This document shows positions 1 to 5,518 of a stretch of DNA of 5,987 nucleotides, in pieces. Under the pieces are notes generated by a model. That model was not told where the DNA came from, searched no databases, and saw only the letters and a list, made by a program, of their open reading frames with translations. Each line of letters begins with the position of its first letter. The stretch's first letter is position 1. The DNA lies in assembly GCA_031255815.1 (NCBI GenBank), contig JAIRRU010000278.1:1-5987 (forward strand). The letters run 5' to 3'. This DNA is from Treponema sp. (GTDB lineage: Bacteria > Spirochaetota > Spirochaetia > Treponematales > Breznakiellaceae). Both the position numbers and the translations under genes were made by a program.

Positions 1-4
1 AATC

Positions 5-38
5 AACAACCTCGCCCTGAAGGGCGAGGTATGTTGTT
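5..38. repeat. GC-rich hairpin with CGCCCT/AGGGCG core
   Basis: A perfect 9-bp stem (10-18 with 21-29) has a two-base loop, GA. It is extended by an outer AACAA/TTGTT pairing (5-9 with 34-38) across a small bulge. The core and its right flank, CGCCCT-nn-AGGGCG followed by GGTAT within a few bases, recur in the next hairpin at 79-98, so the two look like relatives. No T-run follows, so it is not an obvious terminator. Such palindromes occur at the ends of IS200/IS605-type elements and as REP sequences. Neither can be confirmed because the sequence to the left is not in the window. Confidence 0.6.
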
Positions 39-59
39 CTCCCGTGGTGGTTAGACTCA

Positions 60-105
60 GGGTTTAATACCTTAAGAACGCCCTAAAGGGCGGGGTATTA
101 AACCC
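60..105. repeat. Large two-part hairpin
   Basis: A 12-bp perfect outer stem (60-71 GGGTTTAATACC with 94-105 GGTATTAAACCC) encloses an inner 6-bp stem (79-84 with 87-92, CGCCCT/AGGGCG). The asymmetric internal loop has seven bases on the left and one on the right. The inner core repeats that of the hairpin at 10-29. No T-run follows. It may be a transposon-end or REP-like palindrome. The function is unknown. Confidence 0.6.
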
Positions 106-115
106 TTCGCTACGA

Positions 116-180
116 ATAACCCGGTTGGTTCTTGAACAAGTCCTGCAAAATGCTCTGCATTTTGCTGTTTTTAAACAACT
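116..180 (-). repeat. Truncated, inverted copy of the composite hairpin element at 5156-5263
   Basis: The reverse complement matches about 5174-5252 in order: the AATAACCCGGTTGGTT block, the CTTG-centred block, a 9-bp hairpin 145-153/157-165 (GCAAAATGC/GCATTTTGC; loop TCT here, GGA in the other copy), and the 14-mer GTTTTTAAACAACT at 167-180. That 14-mer also occurs unchanged in the + strand at 5174-5187. This copy lacks the closing arm next to AATAACC and one arm of the long A/T-rich hairpin. It lies upstream of the first gene of the cluster, in opposite orientation to the full copy. Confidence 0.7.
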
Positions 181-191
181 CTATCGGACAG

Positions 192-231
192 AGGCTGTTT
201 CAAAACCCAGGTTTTGAAACAGCCTTTTTTT
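192..231 (+). terminator. Rho-independent terminator-like hairpin (hairpin family member A)
   Basis: A perfect 15-bp stem (192-206 with 211-225) has a four-base loop, CCAG, and runs into seven T's (225-231). On the + strand this is a textbook intrinsic terminator, able to stop transcription entering from the left. The same hairpin recurs in diverged form at 293-323 and 383-417, and in a more distant form at 5156-5187. Those copies lack a T-run, so the hairpin is also a repeat family and termination may be only one of its effects. Confidence 0.65.
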
Positions 232-292
232 CAGGCGCGCGAAGGGCGGGCAGGGAGCGCTTTTTTCTTTTATCCTGTTTTTAGGGTAAGAA

Positions 293-323
293 GCTGTTCC
301 AAAAACTGAAGTTTTGGAACAGC
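293..323. repeat. Long hairpin, family member B
   Basis: A 12-bp perfect stem (293-304 GCTGTTCCAAAA with 312-323 TTTTGGAACAGC) has a seven-base loop. It is homologous to the hairpin at 192-225 but carries a T-to-C change in the left arm matched by A-to-G in the right arm, so pairing is kept. No T-run follows on either strand. Confidence 0.6.
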
Positions 324-382
324 CTCTAGTGTAAGCGAAGTGTCCGGCTCGTGTCTGTCCGGGCGCTTCGCGGCCGCCCGTA

Positions 383-417
383 GTTTGTTTCAAAATCGGC
401 CGGGTTTTGGGACAAGC
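383..417. repeat. Long hairpin, family member C
   Basis: Positions 383-397 pair with 403-417 over 15 positions, of which four (384, 389, 390 and 396) are G-T, i.e. G-U in RNA. The loop is GGCCG. The conserved GTTTCAAAA/TTTTGG core marks it as a third relative of the hairpins at 192 and 293. The stem is intact only if G-U pairs are allowed, which hints that the folded form may be RNA or simply that this copy is decaying. Confidence 0.5.
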
Positions 418-453
418 TCAAATGTTAAAGCGCCGGCCCTGCTTCAGCTAACT

Positions 454-481
454 TTAACTGAGTTTAAAACCGTGCTATAAT
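454..481 (+). promoter_or_regulatory. Sigma70-type promoter for the vWA-like gene
   Basis: A perfect -10 box TATAAT (476-481) is preceded, at a 16-bp spacing, by TTAACT (454-459), a 4/6 match to TTGACA. Initiation would fall about 6-8 bases after the -10 box, on or beside the ATG at 488. No Shine-Dalgarno sequence lies between the promoter and this ATG, so the mRNA would be leaderless or nearly so. The assignment rests on consensus match and position only. Confidence 0.6.
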
Positions 482-487
482 CCGTTT

Positions 488-1084
488 ATGGGCGGGACAA
501 ATCGCCGAAAAAGAGCGGCTCTTGGGAAACGCCCAAGGCTCCGCGGTTTTTTGGGGCTCTTTTTTATATCCCTCAGCGGGGCGGGCGCGGCGGATATCCG
601 GACGGCGCCTATGGATATCAACGTAATCCTCGACGGTTCCCGGGAGATGCGGCCCTTTATGGACGAGGCGGCGGCCTGGCTCTGCGATTATCTTGTCGAG
701 GGGGTTCTTATCGAGGGGGATCGGCTCAGCGTCCGGGTCGCCGGGGAAAAAGTCCAAACGCTTTACTCCGGTTTTCCGGGCGGAAGGGACTGGAAGGAGC
801 CGCTCAAAACGATTTTCCGTTCCTTTATCCCGGCCGGCGGGCGCGCTGATTTTGCCGGGGCCCTGGAGGAAGCCGCCCGATCCCCCGGCGGAAGGGGAAG
901 CATAGCGGCCTATACCATCCTGGTATGCGGGCCGGGGGGGCTCGCTTCCCTCGAAACAGAGGGGGCCGCCTATCTGCGCTATTCCCGGAACCGGGACTTT
1001 TCCGGGTGGCGGCTTGTAACCGTCGCCCTGGACGCGGGCCCCGCGGTTCGGGAGGCGCTTCAGTCCTACCTGAGCGGCGGCTGA
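488..1084 (+). CDS. Exported vWA-like protein, probable TP0750 homologue
   Basis: A 198-residue protein. The N-terminus has a long basic region (Arg/Lys between residues 6 and 19), a hydrophobic stretch at 20-30 and a plausible signal peptidase I site after AGA (32-34), so it should be exported to the periplasm or surface. The rest reads as a von Willebrand factor A-like fold: MDINVILDGS strand (42-51), a helix at 56-70, GGRADFAGAL (117-126) at the usual metal-binding threonine loop, and the strand YTILVCGPGG (142-151). The metal-binding motif is degenerate: DxSxS reads D49-G-S51-R-E53, and the threonine and later aspartate are not evident. In Treponema pallidum, TP0750 is a vWA-domain protein directly upstream of pallilysin TP0751, and the same order is seen here. 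The start at 488 is favoured because it includes the signal peptide and lies at the promoter. The next in-frame ATG (612) would remove the signal peptide. The specific function is inferred by homology. Confidence 0.75.
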   Translation: MGGTNRRKRAALGKRPRLRGFLGLFFISLSGAGAADIRTAPMDINVILDGSREMRPFMDEAAAWLCDYLVEGVLIEGDRLSVRVAGEKVQTLYSGFPGGRDWKEPLKTIFRSFIPAGGRADFAGALEEAARSPGGRGSIAAYTILVCGPGGLASLETEGAAYLRYSRNRDFSGWRLVTVALDAGPAVREALQSYLSGG

Positions 1085-1110
1085 AGGCGGAAAGCGGGAT
1101 GATCCGGTAC

Positions 1111-1407
1111 CTTGTTTAGGCTATTTGTGCGGTTCGCGCCCTTCGCGGCTGAATTTCCCGGTAGGCCGGTAAGCTGGCGCTTCGATTGGGCTAAAAGTAC
1201 GGGTAAAGGGATAGCCACGAACCACACAAACACCACGAACTTTTACTCCGATAGCCCTGGCTTTTTGCCTGGCTCTAGCCTGGCTTTGCCAAGATTTCCG
1301 GTGTCCGGGGAAGTTTTGGGCTAAGGTTCGTGTGGTTCGTGGCAAAATTTTCCGGCAGCCCGGTAGGCCGGCGGGTTTATCGGACATTTTAGTGTAAGCA
1401 GGATACT
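1111..1407 (+). repeat. Dispersed inverted-repeat element, copy 1
   Basis: This copy fills most of the gap between the two exported-protein genes. It shares CTTGTTTAGGC (1111-1121) with 5519-5529, a block at 1193-1246 (about 46 of 54 bases) with 5531-5584, and a right block at 1344-1407 with 5671-5734. Its arms, 1214-1231 and 1326-1343, are inverted repeats (17 of 18 pairs). They contain GAACCAC/GTGGTTC motifs, and CCACGAAC occurs twice in the left arm (1215-1222, 1233-1240). An extra segment, 1127-1156, matches the right arm of copy 2 at 5647-5676 (26 of 30), as if a partial second copy were nested here. The centre differs between copies and here has three CCTGGCT units (1256, 1268, 1279). 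No transposase is encoded, so it resembles a MITE-like or REP-like element. Confidence 0.75.
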
Positions 1408-1411
1408 AGCC

Positions 1412-2935
1412 ATGGCAAAGAATTTTTTTAAGGCAAGCGGAATCGCGGTTCTTACGGCCCTTGCTTTGGGCGCGGGCCTGTTCATTACCCAGCCCCGGGA
1501 AAGGTTTTTTCCCGGTAAAAGCCGGGAATGGCAGCCTTCCCGGCTTGTTGTTCCCCAGGGCCTTGAGGGGGAAAGCCCGGAAACGGGGCTTTCCGCCGAA
1601 CAAATGGCCTTTGAGGACAGCCTTAACCCCAGGGCGGCCCTGGCGGAGGGGGAAATCATGGTCTCGGTGCTGAACCGGGACTTTGACGGGGACGGGGTGG
1701 AAGAACAGTTTATCGCCTACCGGAACCTCCTGGAAAACGAGAGCCCCGTGTACCTTGCCTATACGGATTACGATGAGGGCGCGGGTATCTACAAACGGAT
1801 CTGGAACGCCCCCACGGCGGCTTCCAGGCCCGGCACGGTGTCCCTCTACGCCCAGGATCTTGTGGGAGACCGGAGCCTCTGCGTCCTTTTAACCGGGATA
1901 AACAGCGAGGGGGAGTATAGCCTGACGGCCTTCCGGGCCGCCCCGCCGGAGGAAGGCGCCGGGCTGGTTTTTAACAAAATAGCGGAACTGTCGATAGAGG
2001 GCGCCATTTCGGTTCAGGAATCGGAACGCTCCCTGGCCTACCAGCAGGGGCTTACCGGGGGCCAGAGCTTCCCCATTATCACCTACGGGCACGACCGGGA
2101 ATCGGAAAACATTCTGGATCAAATCGAGACAAGCTACACCTACAACCCGGACAGAGACCGTTACGAGCAGAGCAAGGTAACCCGTATACCGGGCTCCCAG
2201 ATTGAACAGAACAGGCTGCGGGAACTCCTCAGCGGGAAGGCGGGGGTCTTTGAGGAATTTATCAACGATCTCTGGTACTACGTGAGCCCCCAGGGCACCC
2301 TGGACAGCCGCCAGTATATCTACTTCGATCCCTCCAAGCGGGAGATTATTTTTTTCGAGGACGAGTCCCAGCAGGTCTTTAGCTGGCAGAATTCGACTTC
2401 CACCCGCTACGGCCTCTACATTACCAGCCGGAACATCTCGATAAGCACCCTCAGACGGATCATGGACATTGAACTTGAGTCCCTGGACAGCATCCGGATA
2501 AGGGTGTTCGAGGATATCAGGCTCAATATCCGGGCAACTAACTCCTGGGACGGTTCCTACCGCCGGGCGAGGACGGTGGAAAAAGGCGCGGCCGGGGACG
2601 CGGCCCCGGTAAAGCCCTACATTGACGGGGTCTACGACGGCGCCATAGGAAGGATACATTTCTCCGAAGACGGCGGCTATGAACTCAGCTCCGGCGGGAC
2701 GGTGAAAAAAGGCCGCTACGCTTTCTTCGCCCTGGACGGCAGGGAAGTGCTGGAACTGCGGGCCGAAACCCGGAACGCCGGCGGGGAGGAACCTTCCCGG
2801 GAAACCTACCTGGTGGAACGGGCCGGCGGCGAAGACGGGGCCGGGGAAAGCCTCAGCCTCTCCCGGATACGCATCGGTTCCATGGGCGTCCGGGATCTCC
2901 GCGAAGCGGTAATAAACCTGAGGCCGGCCCGGTAA
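1412..2935 (+). CDS. Pallilysin/TP0751-related exported protein
   Basis: A 507-residue protein starting at ATG 1412, eight bases after AGGA (1400-1403). A hydrophobic stretch at residues 8-25 behind Lys3/Lys7 is a signal peptide or membrane anchor. There is no cysteine near it, so this is not a lipoprotein. D90-F-D92-G-D94-G95 is an acidic DxDxDG calcium-type loop, set in a region resembling FG-GAP/VCBS beta repeats (82-175). A beta-rich part follows (286-375, with LWYYVSPQG and a long YIYFDPSKREIIFFEDE strand pair). After a linker (388-402) comes a compact C-terminal beta domain (403-505, starting YIDGVYDG). By character and by its place after a TP0750-like gene I match it to treponemal pallilysin-related adhesins. 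T. pallidum TP0751 is much shorter, binds host matrix and clot proteins, and was reported as an HEXXH metalloprotease. This protein contains only two histidines (227 and 416) and no HEXXH, so protease activity of that type is not expected. Adhesion or envelope function is inference. Confidence 0.65.
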   Translation: MAKNFFKASGIAVLTALALGAGLFITQPRERFFPGKSREWQPSRLVVPQGLEGESPETGLSAEQMAFEDSLNPRAALAEGEIMVSVLNRDFDGDGVEEQFIAYRNLLENESPVYLAYTDYDEGAGIYKRIWNAPTAASRPGTVSLYAQDLVGDRSLCVLLTGINSEGEYSLTAFRAAPPEEGAGLVFNKIAELSIEGAISVQESERSLAYQQGLTGGQSFPIITYGHDRESENILDQIETSYTYNPDRDRYEQSKVTRIPGSQIEQNRLRELLSGKAGVFEEFINDLWYYVSPQGTLDSRQYIYFDPSKREIIFFEDESQQVFSWQNSTSTRYGLYITSRNISISTLRRIMDIELESLDSIRIRVFEDIRLNIRATNSWDGSYRRARTVEKGAAGDAAPVKPYIDGVYDGAIGRIHFSEDGGYELSSGGTVKKGRYAFFALDGREVLELRAETRNAGGEEPSRETYLVERAGGEDGAGESLSLSRIRIGSMGVRDLREAVINLRPAR

Positions 2936-2973
2936 AGCCGGGAGGAAATTCCCGCGGCGGCGGGGGGAAGCGC

Positions 2974-3011
2974 CAAAACTTCAGCAAAACTACAGATTCC
3001 CGTGGTATCCT
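2974..3011 (+). promoter_or_regulatory. Tandem 11-bp direct repeat and weak promoter upstream of the two-component operon
   Basis: CAAAACTTCAG (2974-2984) is followed without a gap by CAAAACTACAG (2985-2995), identical at 10 of 11 positions. TATCCT (3006-3011, 4/6 to TATAAT) lies ten bases further on, and no good -35 box stands at the expected place (2983-2988). The repeats cover that place. OmpR/PhoB-family regulators bind head-to-tail repeats of 11 bp and, when activating, often replace a poor -35 box. This is therefore a good candidate for an operator of the regulator encoded at 3044, implying autoregulation. Binding is inferred, not shown. Confidence 0.5.
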
Positions 3012-3043
3012 GGGAGCCTGCCGTATAGGCGGGGAGGCGCGGA

Positions 3044-3709
3044 ATGGACATCAAAATTCTCGTGGTGGAAGACGACGAGCATATCGGGAAGGCGGTAAGG
3101 GCTTTCCTGCAGGACGCGGGCTACCAGGTTGAATTATGCGCCGACGGAAACGCGGCCCACGAAAGGATCTACGGGAACCGCTACCAGCTTATCATCCTGG
3201 ATATTATGCTGCCGGGCATGGACGGCCAGGAACTGCTCAGGGAACTGCGGAAGCTGACCGACGTGCCCGTACTGATGATGACCGCCCTTTCCGGGGACGT
3301 TCACGAGGTGAACGCCTTTGACAACCTGGCGGACGATTACATCACCAAACCTTTTTCCATGCTCGTCCTCCTCAAGCGGGCGGAAGCCCTGCTGCGCCGG
3401 GCCGGGATCCTGCAGAACGAGCTGCGGATCGGCCCCCTCGCCCTGTATCCGGGTTTGTACAAAGCCTGCTGGGGGGAACAGGAGCTGCCCCTCACCCTCC
3501 GGGAATTTGAAATCCTCCTGCTGCTGGCAAGGAACGAAAACGCCGTAGTCCCCCACGACAGGATTTTGACCAAGATTTGGGGCTACGATTACTACGGGAA
3601 CGAGGGGACGGTGCATACCCACATCAAGAATCTCCGGGGGAAACTTCCGGTGAATATCATTAAAACGGTTCGGGGGGTGGGTTACCTGCTGGAGGGGGAA
3701 CGCTCATGA
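3044..3709 (+). CDS. OmpR/PhoB-family response regulator
   Basis: A 221-residue, full-length two-domain regulator of the cytoplasm. The receiver domain (about 3-118) has the acidic pocket E9-D10-D11, the phosphoacceptor D53 in LDIMLPGMDG, the switch T80 and the conserved lysine K102 in TKPF. The winged-helix DNA-binding domain (about 126-217) shows LTLREFEILLLL (150-161), the recognition helix around TVHTHIKNLRGKL (189-201) and the wing motif RGVGYLL (210-216). The start is set by GGGGAGG (3031-3037), six bases before the ATG. The 3' end overlaps the kinase start by four bases (ATGA), so the two are translationally coupled and form a cognate pair. Tandem 11-bp repeats at 2974-2995 suggest self-regulation. 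The stimulus and targets are unknown. Overall architecture is nearest to the Gram-positive-like PhoP/VanR type, but that is a loose comparison. Confidence 0.95.
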   Translation: MDIKILVVEDDEHIGKAVRAFLQDAGYQVELCADGNAAHERIYGNRYQLIILDIMLPGMDGQELLRELRKLTDVPVLMMTALSGDVHEVNAFDNLADDYITKPFSMLVLLKRAEALLRRAGILQNELRIGPLALYPGLYKACWGEQELPLTLREFEILLLLARNENAVVPHDRILTKIWGYDYYGNEGTVHTHIKNLRGKLPVNIIKTVRGVGYLLEGERS

Positions 3710-5145
3710 AAAACGGGGCCGCAAAGAAGCGCGGCATTTTTATCAAGGTTTTTACCTACACCCTGCTCTTTGTCTTTCTGATGATCGCCGTAGCCGCAGT
3801 TTTTTTCGCGGGGCAGTTCCTGTCCTTTTACCGGCGCAGCCAAATCGATCAGCTTTCCCGGGCCCTGCAGCCGATTCTGGACAGAACCGAAGGGCAGGCG
3901 CCCGAACAGATCATCGGCATCGCCCGGCAGTTTCACGAAAGGAATCAGAGTTTTTCCTTTCTCATTGAAGACGCGGATCGCAATGTTTTATATTCAACCT
4001 TTTCCGCCCCCTTTCCGCCGCCTCCTTTAGTTTCTCCGGACTCCCGCCTTGCCCCCTCTCCTCCGCCGGAAAACGGAATTCTGGATGCCCTCGGGCGGAA
4101 CTACCAGATTGTATTCAGGATAAACCGGGCAGGCGAGCAGTACACCCTGCGGGCGTCCACCGGGCCCTTCTTCGTGTCAAGAACAGTCCGGATGCTCGTC
4201 CGAAGAATCCTGGCGGCCCTGGCCCTCATGCTGGTTCTCTGCGCCCTGGGAGCGGCCTTTTTCGCCCGGATGATAACCCGGCCCATCATGCGCCTGGCGG
4301 CGGATACCAAACGCATGTCCGCCCTGGAGGAGATTCCCGCGCCCGCCGTCCGGAACGACGAGATCGGGCAGCTCGCCCGGGACATCTACGCCATGTACGG
4401 CGCCCTGAAACGTACCATCGCCGATTTGGAACAGGAGGTTGAACAGGAGCGGGCCATGGAGGACAGCCAGCGGGCCTTTTTTTCCGCGGCCTCCCACGAG
4501 CTTAAAACCCCCATTGCCGCGGCCGGCGCCATGGTAGAAGGGATGCTGGCGAATATCGGGGAGTACCGGGATCACCGGAAGTACCTGCGGGAATGTCTGC
4601 GAACCCTGAACGCCCAGAACCGGCTGGTCTCGGAAATACTGGAGATCGTCAACCTCTCGGAGGGCCGGAGGGAAGTTTCTTTCCAGGCCGTCGATCTGGC
4701 GGAACTGCTGGCCTCCCTGATTGACGAATACGGGCCCATCGCCGAACAGCGGGGCCAGCGGATTCTGAACCGGGCGGGAAAAACCCGTGTCCGGGCGGAT
4801 CGCAAACTTCTGGGGCAGGCCCTTTCCAATGTGCTGGGCAACGCCCTGCAGAACAGCCCCGAGGGGGAATCCGTTCAGATCTGGGACGAAGCGGGCCCGG
4901 ATTCGCCGGGAACCATCCGGCTTAACATTTTTAACCCGAAAGCCCGGATCGAAGAAGAAAGCCCGAGCCGTCTTTTTGAACCCTTCTACCGCCGGGATCG
5001 GGCCCGGAACAGAGAGGCCGGACGGAGCGGCCTGGGGCTTGCCATCGTAAAGCGGGCCCTGGAAGGAATGGCCGTTCCCTTCGCCCTGCAAAACCGCGAC
5101 GGCGGAGTGCTTTTTTGGATGGATCTGCCGGAAGCAGGCGGATAA
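3706..5145 (+). CDS. Membrane sensor histidine kinase
   Basis: A 479-residue inner-membrane kinase. TM1 is at about 13-36 and TM2 at about 164-188, enclosing a periplasmic sensor of about 120 residues with a proline-rich segment at 102-121. I do not recognise the sensor fold. A HAMP domain (about 188-240, starting at RMITRPIMRLA) and a coiled segment lead to the dimerisation/phosphoacceptor domain, with H264 in SHELKTP. The ATPase domain has the N box around N375 and N379 (SNVLGNALQNS), the F box LFEPFYR (423-429) and the G2 box SGLGLAIV (441-448). The G1 box is unusual: where DxGxG is expected the protein reads FNPKARI (409-415), with Asn in the Asp position and no glycine. Asn-type G1 boxes occur in some VanS-like kinases, so activity is not excluded. 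Translation starts within the regulator's stop codon (ATGA), with GGAGGGGGA (3691-3699) upstream. The expected partner is the regulator at 3044. Confidence 0.93.
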   Translation: MKNGAAKKRGIFIKVFTYTLLFVFLMIAVAAVFFAGQFLSFYRRSQIDQLSRALQPILDRTEGQAPEQIIGIARQFHERNQSFSFLIEDADRNVLYSTFSAPFPPPPLVSPDSRLAPSPPPENGILDALGRNYQIVFRINRAGEQYTLRASTGPFFVSRTVRMLVRRILAALALMLVLCALGAAFFARMITRPIMRLAADTKRMSALEEIPAPAVRNDEIGQLARDIYAMYGALKRTIADLEQEVEQERAMEDSQRAFFSAASHELKTPIAAAGAMVEGMLANIGEYRDHRKYLRECLRTLNAQNRLVSEILEIVNLSEGRREVSFQAVDLAELLASLIDEYGPIAEQRGQRILNRAGKTRVRADRKLLGQALSNVLGNALQNSPEGESVQIWDEAGPDSPGTIRLNIFNPKARIEEESPSRLFEPFYRRDRARNREAGRSGLGLAIVKRALEGMAVPFALQNRDGGVLFWMDLPEAGG

Positions 5146-5155
5146 GTTATAATAG

Positions 5156-5263
5156 AGTTGTTTAAAAACCTCAGTTTTTAAACAACTTCCGCTAAAAAGC
5201 AGCAAAATGCGGAGCATTTTGCAAGGACTTGTTCGATAACCAACCGGGTTATTTAACAAGTCC
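5156..5263 (+). repeat. Composite three-hairpin element, full copy
   Basis: Three hairpins lie in a row, starting ten bases after the kinase stop codon. The first is a 14-bp perfect stem, 5156-5169 with 5174-5187 (loop CTCA), A/T-rich and related to the hairpins at 192, 293 and 383. The second is a 9-bp perfect stem, 5202-5210 with 5214-5222 (GCAAAATGC/GCATTTTGC, loop GGA). The third is a compound stem, 5225-5233 with 5255-5263 (GGACTTGTT/AACAAGTCC), enclosing 5236-5241 with 5247-5252 (ATAACC/GGTTAT). An inverted, truncated copy lies at 116-180. No protein is encoded. The first hairpin could slow or stop read-through from the kinase operon, but it has no good U-run. Confidence 0.75.
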
Positions 5264-5278
5264 AATATTACCTCCTCA

Positions 5279-5486
5279 GTGTTGACGGCAAAATGGATGG
5301 ACGATCTGAAAACAAAGCATCCTGACGGCGGTTTTGTTTTTATCAAAAGACATATCTGTATTGAGGATCGTTGACAGGCTCCCAGCCATCGGCGGGTTAC
5401 GGCAGTACAGCAGGAAATTGAGGGAAAAAACCGCCCAAATACAGGAAAACTCCAGATATCTTTGCCAGGCTGTACTCCTATTTTAG
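5279..5486 (+). pseudogene. Possible decayed coding fragment, unrecognised
   Basis: Two short open stretches in adjacent frames could be one broken reading frame. The first (GTG at 5279 to TGA at 5372) reads through TAKWMDDLKTKHPDGGFVFI. The second (open from 5364, ending at the TAG at 5484-5486) includes RQYSRKLREKTAQIQENSRY. They overlap at about 5364-5374 and would join through a single frameshift. The stretch is A/T-richer than the neighbouring genes, has no ribosome binding site, and lies between two repeat elements. I recognise no family. It may equally be non-coding spacer. Confidence 0.2.
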
Positions 5487-5518
5487 ACGGATCTGTTGGA
5501 AACCGGGTTTTCGGGGAG

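Noticed and set aside
181..393. Minus-strand open frame of 70 codons
   Set aside because: It runs through two palindromic repeats, its protein looks like translated hairpins, and no ribosome binding site or family resemblance is seen.
1..420. CRISPR array suggested by several repeats in a row
   Set aside because: The units are hairpins of differing sequence and spacing, not identical direct repeats with uniform spacers.
1121..1659. Overlapping minus-strand frames across the 1111-1407 repeat
   Set aside because: Both consist of repeat sequence plus the antisense of the 1412 gene; no protein features.
1889..2659. Long minus-strand open frame of 256 codons
   Set aside because: It lies entirely opposite the pallilysin-like gene. 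Long antisense frames are expected in GC-rich coding sequence, and the protein resembles no domain.
2937..2955. Inverted repeat CGGGA/TCCCG after the pallilysin-like gene as a terminator
   Set aside because: The stem is only about five pairs and is followed by GC-rich sequence, with no T-run.
4177..5346. Minus-strand open frame of 389 codons
   Set aside because: Most of it is antisense to the histidine kinase, whose motifs are complete, and its start crosses the three-hairpin element.
5371..5376. Perfect TTGACA (-35 consensus)
   Set aside because: No -10-like hexamer lies 16-18 bases downstream (the expected region reads GGGTTA), so a promoter is not supported.
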